Source: JANJTB01 sp032027125 (GTDB taxonomy: Bacteria > Bacteroidota > Ignavibacteria > Kapaibacteriales > UBA2268). Taken from it: DNA of 64,000 bases. A model generated the notes under the pieces. The model had not been told where the DNA came from. It ran no database searches and worked only from the letters and a program-made list of their open reading frames with translations. Below are positions 1 to 7,346 of this stretch, piece by piece (within the stretch, counting starts at the first letter, position 1; every line of letters begins with the position of its first letter). The translations under genes and the position numbers were made by a program. Where the stretch lies: contig JAVSMQ010000001.1 of the NCBI GenBank assembly GCA_032027125.1, positions 1-64,000 of the forward strand. Reading direction: 5' to 3'.

Positions 1-1350
1 ATGAGTGCCGGCGGTTTTGATGTGGTTATTGGTAATCCGCCGTATGGTAGTTATTTTTCTGATAAAGAAAAAATATTTATAAAACTGAATTATGATTTTT
101 ATGAAAATAGGTATGAAAATTACGTTTATTTTATTGAACTATCATTAAAATTAGCAAAACAAAATGGTCATATATCATTTATTACTCCAATTGTTTGGTT
201 AAATCTAGATAATTTTGCAAAATTAAGAAAGTTTTTAATTAAAGATATTCAATTAGAATCATTGAATATTTTAGGAGAAAATATTTTTTCAGAAGCAACA
301 GTAAATACATTGATATTTAATTCAATAAAAACTTTTTCTAATTCAAATGTTATTAAAATTGAAAAAAACGAAATTGAATGGACAATAAAAAAAGATAATA
401 TTAATGAATCAAATAGCTATAAAATAAATATTAAAATAACCCCTAGCATTGAAATAATAAAAAATAAATTGAATTTTATTTCAATACCACTTGGTTCTAT
501 TGGTGAGGTCTCTCAAGGAATAACGGCATATGATAAATATCGAGGACAATCAAAAGAAATTATTGAAAGCAGGGCTTATCATTCGACAACTAAAATTGAT
601 ATTAATTATGGGAAATGGTTAAATGGTCAAGATTTACAAAAATGGTCTATAAATTGGTCAGGTGAATGGTTAAATTATGGTGATTGGCTCGCAGCTAAAA
701 GAGAACTAAAATTCTTTAAAGGAGATAGATTATTATTTAGAGAAATACCAGGAAGAAACCAATCAATACAATCAACATATGTTTCAGATTTATATTATTA
801 TGGACATAGTATAACTCCTTTCATATCTAAAGATGACAAGTTTTCTCTAAAATATATCTTATGCATTTGCAATTCAAATGTAGTAAGTTTTTATGGTAGA
901 TTTTTCTTGCCTAATTTTGCTAAAGAAATATTTCCAAAAATCAATCCAAAAGATATAAAAGAAATTCCCATTCCAAATATATCTCCTGAATCCCAACTCC
1001 CTTTCATAGAGCTTGCAGATATAATGCTTGAGAAAAATAAAGAGTTGCAGGAGATAAAGAATAAGTTTTTGGATTTACTGAAAGCAGATTACAGCATAGA
1101 TAAGCTAAGCACAAAACTTCAGAACTGGTACGAAATAAGCTGGGCAGACTTCACATCAGAACTAAAGAAACTGAAAATAGAACTAAAAGGCGAAATGAAA
1201 GAAGACTGGTCAGAGAGATTCAATCGTATGAAAGCAATAGCAATGGAAATCAAAGAACTTATTAATACAACCGACCGCAAAATAGATTTGCTCGTGTATG
1301 AGCTTTATGAGTTGACAGAAGAAGAGATTAAAGTAGTGGAGGGAGAGTAA
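1..1350 (+). CDS. Adenine-N6 DNA methyltransferase, type IIG/Eco57I-like, 5'-truncated by window edge
   Basis: The visible part opens directly into methyltransferase motif IV (GFDVVIGNPPYGSY, residues 6-19), where NPPY binds the flipped adenine. Family members carry the AdoMet-binding motif I upstream of this, so the ATG at base 1 is almost certainly internal and the true start lies outside the window. Residues about 160-340 look like a TaqI-type target-recognition domain, ending in the typical 'KEIPIP' stretch. Residues 345-449 are a helical coiled-coil tail ending IDLLVYELYELTEEE, usual for type IIG and BREX/Eco57I enzymes. Three bases separate it from the nuclease gene, which suggests co-transcription as a restriction-modification unit. 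The DNA is very AT-rich with lysine, asparagine and isoleucine codons dominated by A/T, consistent with recent acquisition. The methylation specificity cannot be read from the sequence. Confidence 0.88.
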   Translation: MSAGGFDVVIGNPPYGSYFSDKEKIFIKLNYDFYENRYENYVYFIELSLKLAKQNGHISFITPIVWLNLDNFAKLRKFLIKDIQLESLNILGENIFSEATVNTLIFNSIKTFSNSNVIKIEKNEIEWTIKKDNINESNSYKINIKITPSIEIIKNKLNFISIPLGSIGEVSQGITAYDKYRGQSKEIIESRAYHSTTKIDINYGKWLNGQDLQKWSINWSGEWLNYGDWLAAKRELKFFKGDRLLFREIPGRNQSIQSTYVSDLYYYGHSITPFISKDDKFSLKYILCICNSNVVSFYGRFFLPNFAKEIFPKINPKDIKEIPIPNISPESQLPFIELADIMLEKNKELQEIKNKFLDLLKADYSIDKLSTKLQNWYEISWADFTSELKKLKIELKGEMKEDWSERFNRMKAIAMEIKELINTTDRKIDLLVYELYELTEEEIKVVEGE

Positions 1351-1353
1351 GAG

Positions 1354-2313
1354 ATGGATAATTACAATGATAAGAATGTTTTAAAAATGATAAGTAGTTT
1401 AAATAGTAAATCACAAAATGAAATACAAAAGAAATTAAATGATGCAAATAAAAATATTGATTATTATTATTCAATATTTTTTGAATTATTAGCTGGTATG
1501 ATGTTATCGAGACAAGGTTTAGAAATTAATTATGAACACAAGATAGATGGAAAAACTCCAGATTGGGTAATCCAACAAAATAATAAAATACAAGCAATTG
1601 TTGAGGTGAAATCTTATTTTAAAAAGCAAGTTTGGAAAAATTATGAAATATTTTGCGATGCAATTCAAAATGAACTTAAAACAATTCCTGTTGGAGTTTC
1701 TTTAGAAATAAATTATCTATCGACTATATATGATTATAAAGATGACTTTATGCCTTCATTAATTGGATTTAAAGAAAAAGTAATTGATTGGTTATCAAAT
1801 TATGAAATAGAAGATATCTTTGAATTTCAAGATATTGAAATAAAAATTTTATTTTTCAACAAATTGTTAACTTATCCTGACATTGGGATACGTCCAACTA
1901 CAGTTCAATGGGGTTACGATACAGGAGTAGAGAAAGATATTTTTAATAAAATTGATAAATATAAAAATATTATAGATAATAACAAGATACCATATATTTT
2001 AGTTTTAGTTAGGCAAGGAGATACAACAAATTTTAAATTTACGGATATTGAAAACATATTTAAAGGCAAAGTAAATTTTATATATAACCGTGATAAAAAA
2101 CAGATTACTAATCAAATATTAGAAAAGAATAGCATTGTTAATAACCTTGATGAATATGTAAATGCAGTTATTTTCATTGATAATCAAAATTTGGATAAAT
2201 GGAATATAAATGTTATTAATCTCAATGAAAATGCAAAATACAAAATGGATGGTTCTATTTTAACTAAAATCAATCAATTAGACAATTTTGAATTTGAGAT
2301 AAATAAATTATGA
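1354..2313 (+). CDS. Probable PD-(D/E)xK restriction endonuclease
   Basis: A 319-residue protein without signal peptide or membrane segments. Residues 69-86 show a nuclease core: PD at 69-70, a short beta hairpin, then EVK at 84-86 (IVEVKS), the spacing expected of PD-(D/E)xK enzymes. An upstream Glu in FFELLAG (about residue 45) could be the first-helix acidic residue. Start ATG is preceded by GGAGGGAGAG at a normal distance. It follows the methyltransferase by 3 bp, so the simplest reading is the restriction partner of that enzyme. The rest of the protein is not recognisable. A DNA-repair or Mrr-like nuclease is an alternative, but the neighbour argues for restriction. Confidence 0.65.
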   Translation: MDNYNDKNVLKMISSLNSKSQNEIQKKLNDANKNIDYYYSIFFELLAGMMLSRQGLEINYEHKIDGKTPDWVIQQNNKIQAIVEVKSYFKKQVWKNYEIFCDAIQNELKTIPVGVSLEINYLSTIYDYKDDFMPSLIGFKEKVIDWLSNYEIEDIFEFQDIEIKILFFNKLLTYPDIGIRPTTVQWGYDTGVEKDIFNKIDKYKNIIDNNKIPYILVLVRQGDTTNFKFTDIENIFKGKVNFIYNRDKKQITNQILEKNSIVNNLDEYVNAVIFIDNQNLDKWNINVINLNENAKYKMDGSILTKINQLDNFEFEINKL

Positions 2314-2417
2314 AAAGGAATAAAGAAACAGTTGCCGAAGAAAAACAAATTGACCACTTCATTTATGAACTGGCAGAAGAAGATATTATATTAGCAATGT
2401 ATGATTTATGGAAGTGA
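2310..2417 (+). pseudogene. 35-codon ORF resembling the C-terminal tail of type IIG methyltransferases
   Basis: An ATG overlapping the stop of the nuclease gene (ATGA) opens a 35-codon frame. Its residues 13-27 (QIDHFIYELAEEDII) match the pattern of the last residues of the methyltransferase at 1-1350 (KIDLLVYELYELTEEEI). Such tails close many Eco57I-like and type IIG proteins, so this is probably the remnant of a second specificity or methyltransferase gene lost by deletion. It could instead be a short translated coupling peptide. The stop lies 4 bp before the next gene's start. Confidence 0.45.
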
Positions 2418-2421
2418 ATTT

Positions 2422-3486
2422 ATGAAAAATTTAATTGGTATTAGAGCTCTAACTAACATTTCAGTTGAAAGTTTAAAACAAGATTTCTTATTTTTCGATA
2501 AACTTTACATTATAGGTTTGAAAGAATGGTTTTATGAAACTCTTGTAGAATTTCCATATAGAAAAGTACGTACTTTTAATGATATGATGATTTTTGATAT
2601 GTTATATACTTTTAGATATATTTCAAACAAAACCGGTTTACATCCTTCTGATGCAGCTCGTGACAAAGAACTTGAATACCTAATTAATAATGATAAAATT
2701 GTTTTAAATCGTCCAACAATTTATGATATAGATGAAAAAGATATTCAAAAATGTATAAATTTATCTAATAAAATTAACGAAAAAGGATTAAGCTATATCA
2801 ATTTAATATTAAATAACAATAATATTAAAAATAAAAAGAGTTCAGATAATTTTGATATAGATATAAAAGATTTTGGTCATATGATGGCAACACGACAGGA
2901 ACCATTATTTATGAATCTGGATAATAAAATATTCAATTTAGCAATTGACTCTACTATAAAAGAACAGGCTATTTGGTATAATCATCATTTAAAATACAAG
3001 TCAATTCCAATTATTGATAACTATTACTCTAATGAATTTTCCGATTCAAAAAGATATGAAGTTCTAAAAATAGTTTTAAATCATTTTCCATTGCCAACAA
3101 AAGATTGTAATTGGGAAGATATATTTAATTTTAAAAATGATGATGAATCTTATCTTTATTTTTTAAAACTAAAAAATTTTATTAATGATATTTCTAATTC
3201 AAATCTTTCTATAAAAGAAATTGATGAAAAAATTGAATTTCTTTTATTAAATTATAGGTTAGCTTTGAAAAAGCATAAATTAAAAGTAAAAGAAATTAAA
3301 AAAGAAAAATTTGTTATTAAAACTATTGGGTTAATTGAGAATTTATTGAAAGGAAATTTAAGTGAATTATTTAAATGGCATTTTCAATTAAAAAAGGAAG
3401 AGATTGCTCTCCATGAATTAGAGTTAAAAGAAGAAGGTTCAGAATTAGCATATATTGAAAAAGTGAATATTCATTTTAAAAGTTAA
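2422..3486 (+). CDS. Unknown helical protein linked to the restriction-modification module
   Basis: A 354-residue soluble protein with no domain I recognise. An upstream in-frame ATG at 2401 exists, but the ATG at 2422 (MKNLIGIRALTN) has GGAAG 7 bases before it and is preferred. Residues about 240-354 are rich in Lys/Glu/Leu and likely form long helices. There are no cysteine clusters, Walker motifs or membrane segments. It is the third gene in the same direction after methyltransferase and nuclease and shares their extreme AT content, so a role in restriction, target recognition or another defence function is plausible but inferred from position only. Confidence 0.6.
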   Translation: MKNLIGIRALTNISVESLKQDFLFFDKLYIIGLKEWFYETLVEFPYRKVRTFNDMMIFDMLYTFRYISNKTGLHPSDAARDKELEYLINNDKIVLNRPTIYDIDEKDIQKCINLSNKINEKGLSYINLILNNNNIKNKKSSDNFDIDIKDFGHMMATRQEPLFMNLDNKIFNLAIDSTIKEQAIWYNHHLKYKSIPIIDNYYSNEFSDSKRYEVLKIVLNHFPLPTKDCNWEDIFNFKNDDESYLYFLKLKNFINDISNSNLSIKEIDEKIEFLLLNYRLALKKHKLKVKEIKKEKFVIKTIGLIENLLKGNLSELFKWHFQLKKEEIALHELELKEEGSELAYIEKVNIHFKS

Positions 3487-3553
3487 AATTTAAACATTTG
3501 AAATTCCTGTTATTAACAGTTAACTCACTCGGAGTTTGGTATTATGTTTTCCG

Positions 3554-3886
3554 TCGGTTGTGCTTTTTCTACCGATATTTAATCCCGATGGGATAGAATC
3601 AAATATACAGAACCAAACTCATCCGATGAATTTATAAATTGTTATTATTCATCGGATGAGTAAAGAACCATATGAGAAAGGTTTGTGTTTACCGTCGCTT
3701 GTTCTTTTTCTACCGATATTAATTCCCGATTGGAAAGAATCAAATATACAGAAGCAAACTCATCCGATGAATTTATAAATTGTTATTATTCATCAGATGA
3801 GTAAAGAACCATATGAGAAAGGTTTGTATTTCCCCTCGGTTGTACTTTTTCTACCGATATTAATTCCCGATGGGATAGAATCAAAT
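3554..3886 (+). repeat. 141-bp direct repeat, two full units and a partial third
   Basis: Units begin at 3554, 3695 and 3836, each with TCGGTTG/TCGCTTG-like starts, and are spaced exactly 141 bp. Each full unit contains a hairpin. In unit 1 the 14-bp arms (ACTCATCCGATGAA) are perfect at 3617-3630 and 3648-3661; in unit 2 the arms at 3758-3771 and 3789-3802 have one mismatch. The third unit stops after about 50 bp at the phosphatase gene scar. The start of the unit (TCGGTTGTGCTTTTTCTACC) recurs in reverse orientation near 60428, so the element is dispersed. Confidence 0.85.
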
Positions 3887-3922
3887 ATAGATGATATAAC
3901 TATTCTGGGAGTGAGGATTTAA
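3887..3922 (+). pseudogene. Scar of the 3' end of a SpoIIE/PP2C phosphatase gene
   Basis: The last 11 codons and stop read IDDITILGVRI, the same ending as the five phosphatase genes downstream (for example QIDDVTILGVRI at 11757). No phosphatase coding sequence precedes it; the 141-bp repeat abuts it at a shared GAATCAAAT stretch, which also occurs in the intact genes just before this point. The simplest reading is that a former first member of the array was removed by repeat insertion or recombination, leaving only its end. Confidence 0.7.
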
Positions 3923-3961
3923 AATAAAAATCATTTCATTTTGTATTATTAAATAATAATA

Positions 3962-3993
3962 TTTGTTTAACTAAAGTTATTAATTTATTTTTG
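3962..3993 (+). promoter_or_regulatory. Bacteroidota-type promoter for the oxygenase-phosphatase operon
   Basis: TTTG at 3962-3965 and TATTTTTG at 3986-3993 are separated by 20 bases, matching the Bacteroidota primary sigma consensus TTTG-N19-21-TAnnTTTG. The start codon of the first gene lies 25 bases after the -7 box. Transcript start not shown experimentally. Confidence 0.6.
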
Positions 3994-4018
3994 TTAAGTT
4001 AAATAATTTGGTAATGAT

Positions 4019-5194
4019 ATGAATAATGAAAATTTGACAATCGGAAATTTAGAAAAACTGAGACTCATCGGTGATGCTAATGCTGACAGTTTCATAAAAC
4101 AAGTAATATCTAGTTATGAACTCCCCTACCTAAATTCTTTCTTTAAGAAATTGATATACAACAACCAATTTAACAGTGATGATACTCCCACAGAATTTAA
4201 GGATTATATCAATGCAAATTCACAATTACCTTCGTGGGCAGATTCTTCAAAAATCCAATTGGCACAGCAGGCATTTGCACGTATCGGACCGTCTTTTATA
4301 CTATCATATTTTTGTAAATCACTGCCTGAATGTTATGCCTGCGGTAAAGGTGCCGAAGTTCTTTACGACACAGGACGACTTACAAATCATACACGAAGAA
4401 GAATTGCACTCACAGCACAATTTGTTCTGGATGTAATGTCTCCCGGCGGTTTAGAACCAACAGGCAGAGGAATTGCAACCTCACTGAAAGTAAGATTACT
4501 TCACGCATCTATCCGATATTATTTACTTCAGGAAGTTCAGAAGGGCACAATTAATTATAATGTCGAAACAAAAGGTTATCCGATTAATCAGGAAGATTTG
4601 ATAGGAACTATGCTGGCATTTTCAACCGTTGTAATAGCCGGAATGGATAAATTAGGATTCAGAATTTCAGCCGCAGAAAAGGAAGCTATTGTACATCTTT
4701 GGAAATGTACGGGATTTCTGATTGGAATTGATGAGAACAATATGCCGGCAGATTATAATTCATCAATTATTCTTTGGGATGAAATTTCAACAACTCTTGA
4801 TGAAAAAACTAAAGCAGGGATAGTTCTTACAAGAGATTTGACTGACTTTTTAGATGAAATACTACACGAACGTATATTAAAAGATGTCGTGCCGATCCTG
4901 ATGTATGCACTAATGGGTGATAAAACCTGCAAATTGCTTGAAGTTCGTCCGCCTAAATATTTTAACCCCATTGCCTTCCTGACTCTAATTCTTGGAATTT
5001 TGCTGCTTAAATTTGAAAGTAAAGGAATAATGGCAAAAATTGCTTCTCATTATATAAATCTAAAATTACTGAATGCCCTGGAGAAATATATTGCTAAAGG
5101 TGAAGACACAGGGCTTTACATACCACCAGGTTTGAGAAAAGACTGGCAAATTGATAATCCGATAACATCTTTATTTAGTGTATGGAGTAAATAA
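4019..5194 (+). CDS. MpaB/latex-clearing-protein family haem oxygenase (DUF2236)
   Basis: A 391-residue protein matching the oxygenase family that includes rubber oxygenase Lcp and fungal MpaB. The diagnostic helix set is present: R128 and T132 (RIALT) followed by H162 (KVRLLHASIRYY). The spacing R, R+4 and R+34 equals that recalled for Lcp of Streptomyces K30 (R164, T168, H198), where the His binds haem b and Arg/Thr line the active site. There is no signal peptide, unlike secreted Lcp; a hydrophobic helix near residues 317-333 may hold it at a membrane, as for MpaB. The substrate is unknown; oxidative cleavage of an isoprenoid or lipid double bond is family-based inference. It starts just after a good promoter and its stop abuts the start of the 7-TM gene, so it probably heads the operon. 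Confidence 0.75.
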   Translation: MNNENLTIGNLEKLRLIGDANADSFIKQVISSYELPYLNSFFKKLIYNNQFNSDDTPTEFKDYINANSQLPSWADSSKIQLAQQAFARIGPSFILSYFCKSLPECYACGKGAEVLYDTGRLTNHTRRRIALTAQFVLDVMSPGGLEPTGRGIATSLKVRLLHASIRYYLLQEVQKGTINYNVETKGYPINQEDLIGTMLAFSTVVIAGMDKLGFRISAAEKEAIVHLWKCTGFLIGIDENNMPADYNSSIILWDEISTTLDEKTKAGIVLTRDLTDFLDEILHERILKDVVPILMYALMGDKTCKLLEVRPPKYFNPIAFLTLILGILLLKFESKGIMAKIASHYINLKLLNALEKYIAKGEDTGLYIPPGLRKDWQIDNPITSLFSVWSK

Positions 5195-5851
5195 ATGGAT
5201 AACTTGCTGAATCTGAATAATTTAAACCCGTATCAAATGACACTTTTCATTGCAGGTTGTGTATTTTGGATATTTATTTATGTCATATATATCAAAGAAA
5301 TAAGGAACAAACAATATGTAGAGATTCCTCTGATTGTTGTTTGTTTAAATATAGCGTGGGAATTTATCTGGAGTTTTCCATTCGGCAGTTCGGTCGGCAA
5401 TTATTTAGGAACGGCACTTCAGGCAGGTTATACTATGTGGTTCATTCTGGATTGCTTTATTTTTTGGGGTATTTTGAAATATGGATATAAGCAATTTCAA
5501 AATCCTTTTTTCCGTGACAATTCAAAATATATAGCAGTTTTTACAGCATTTTTCGGTTTAATTTTCTTTTATACATTTAATCTTGCAGGTTATGATACAG
5601 AAATAGGTACAATTTCAGCTTATCTGGATAATATTATGATATCAGCATTATATGTATTTTCCTTTATTGATTCAAAAAACAAATCGCTTTTTTCATATAA
5701 AATTGCCTGGTATAAGATGTTAGGTACAGGTTTGATTTCAGTTGCTTTAGTATGGCATTGGAACACAAATTATTTTTTGATTTTAACAACCTCTGTAGTT
5801 TTACTATTAGATATTTATTATATATATATTATTAAACGAATTAAAGTTTAG
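5195..5851 (+). CDS. Seven-helix membrane protein resembling Pyr4/PaxB terpene cyclases
   Basis: A 218-residue integral membrane protein with seven hydrophobic segments (about 16-33, 44-61, 75-96, 112-131, 143-157, 175-188, 193-213). The second contains NIAWEF with Glu56, and the last contains Asp206 (LLLDIYY). Fungal Pyr4/PaxB-type membrane terpene cyclases are small 7-TM proteins with an N-x-A-W-E motif and a catalytic Glu early and Asp late (recalled as E63 and D218 in Pyr4), so the architecture fits well. Similarity of this kind can mislead, because bacterial 7-TM proteins of unknown function are common. The start codon immediately follows the stop of the oxygenase gene (no gap), so the two are translationally linked and may act on the same membrane lipid or isoprenoid. 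Confidence 0.5.
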   Translation: MDNLLNLNNLNPYQMTLFIAGCVFWIFIYVIYIKEIRNKQYVEIPLIVVCLNIAWEFIWSFPFGSSVGNYLGTALQAGYTMWFILDCFIFWGILKYGYKQFQNPFFRDNSKYIAVFTAFFGLIFFYTFNLAGYDTEIGTISAYLDNIMISALYVFSFIDSKNKSLFSYKIAWYKMLGTGLISVALVWHWNTNYFLILTTSVVLLLDIYYIYIIKRIKV

Positions 5852-5858
5852 TGTTAGA

Positions 5859-7346
5859 ATGGTAAAGTTTTTAAAGAATATAACATCAAAAGGTATCATT
5901 TCCGGAATGACTGCTCACGAGGAAAAAGGAGTTATAATTTCAAACTATATAATCCTTATTGCTGCTGCGGTTTCATTCGTCAGGATTTTTATGTTCTATA
6001 TAAACGGAGACACTGTACATAGCTCAATATCACTTATTGCTTCGATACTTTTTGTATTTGCTTATTTTATGAATATATATCATCATTTTGATTTTGCGAA
6101 GTATTTCATATTGTTTACAGGGAATGCAGCAATTTTGATGAAAGAATTGATGTCCGGCGGTACGAGTAATCAGCTTTATATTGTTATTGCAAGTTATGGG
6201 GTAGTATTTCTACTTTTCAGTATCAAAGACAGGGTTAAGATAATTTTAGCATTATTGATTCCTACAACCACTCTTATATTAAGTGTTTTCTTTACAAATA
6301 TAATAGCTGAACCGGTTATTTTAGAACCTGATATTCAAATTAAAGAGAAATTTTTCGGGGCATTATCAGCAGCAGTTATAATCGTTTTAGTTATAGCCTA
6401 CTTTGTAAAAAAAAGTACAGACAACGAATTAAGGTTAATCCAATCAAATGACTTACTAAAGGCATATAATGATGAAATGTCAATACAGAAAAATATCATT
6501 GAAGACCAAAATGTTGAATTGGCACAAATTAACGACGATTTAATAGCTCAGAAACATATAATTGAAGAGCAGCACACTTCACTGACTTCATCAATCGAAT
6601 ATGCCAGAAATATTCAGTCTGTAATACTGCCTTCAAAAGATACTTTAGATAGAATGTTTCCGAACAATTTTCTTTTATTTAAACCAAAGGATGTTGTTTC
6701 AGGAGACTTCTACTGGTTTGCAGACACTGAAGACTGGAAGTTTATTGCTGTTGTTGATTGCACGGGGCATGGTGTACCCGGTGCAATTATGTCTATGATC
6801 GGCAATGACTTGCTAAATCAAATTGTATTGCTGCAAGGAATAAGCAGTCCGTCAGAAATTCTTAAAAGACTGCATTATGGAGTTCGTTCAACACTCAAGC
6901 AGGATACTAATGAATCAAGACAAATGGACGGGATGGAAGTCTGTATTATAGCTTTTGATAAACATCAGCCAACTGCTATATTTGCCGGTGCAAAAAGACC
7001 ATTAAGAATTGTTGGTTTTAATAGCGGGGTTAAAGAATATTCAGAGATTAGAGGAGATAAACATTCAATTGGTGGACATCAAAAAGAAGTTGACAGATTT
7101 TTCACTAACCATCAAATTAATTTACAGAACAGGGAATTGATTTTTTATCTGTCAACTGACGGTTATGCCGACCAAATGGATGAAAATGCCCAAAAATACA
7201 GCACTAAGAGGTTTGTTACTCTTCTTGAATCAATTTCAGATAAACCTATGGAAGAGCAAAATCAAATTCTTGAAAATGAATTTAACAGTCACAAAGGCAG
7301 CCGAAATCAAATTGATGATGTAACTATTCTTGGAGTGAGATTATGA
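5859..7346 (+). CDS. Membrane-anchored SpoIIE-type PP2C serine/threonine phosphatase
   Basis: A 495-residue protein: about six membrane helices in residues 25-182, a coiled coil at 185-245, then a SpoIIE/PP2C domain to the end. Metal-binding motifs are intact: VSGDFYWF (280-287), VVDCTGHGVPG (298-308), FAGAKRP, STDGYADQ, and the final QIDDVTILG. These enzymes use two Mn/Mg ions to dephosphorylate Ser/Thr, often anti-sigma-factor antagonists in partner-switching pathways; no such partner is encoded nearby. It differs from the next four genes in having a multi-helix membrane sensor rather than a periplasmic TPR domain. The stop overlaps the next start (ATGA). Confidence 0.88.
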   Translation: MVKFLKNITSKGIISGMTAHEEKGVIISNYIILIAAAVSFVRIFMFYINGDTVHSSISLIASILFVFAYFMNIYHHFDFAKYFILFTGNAAILMKELMSGGTSNQLYIVIASYGVVFLLFSIKDRVKIILALLIPTTTLILSVFFTNIIAEPVILEPDIQIKEKFFGALSAAVIIVLVIAYFVKKSTDNELRLIQSNDLLKAYNDEMSIQKNIIEDQNVELAQINDDLIAQKHIIEEQHTSLTSSIEYARNIQSVILPSKDTLDRMFPNNFLLFKPKDVVSGDFYWFADTEDWKFIAVVDCTGHGVPGAIMSMIGNDLLNQIVLLQGISSPSEILKRLHYGVRSTLKQDTNESRQMDGMEVCIIAFDKHQPTAIFAGAKRPLRIVGFNSGVKEYSEIRGDKHSIGGHQKEVDRFFTNHQINLQNRELIFYLSTDGYADQMDENAQKYSTKRFVTLLESISDKPMEEQNQILENEFNSHKGSRNQIDDVTILGVRL

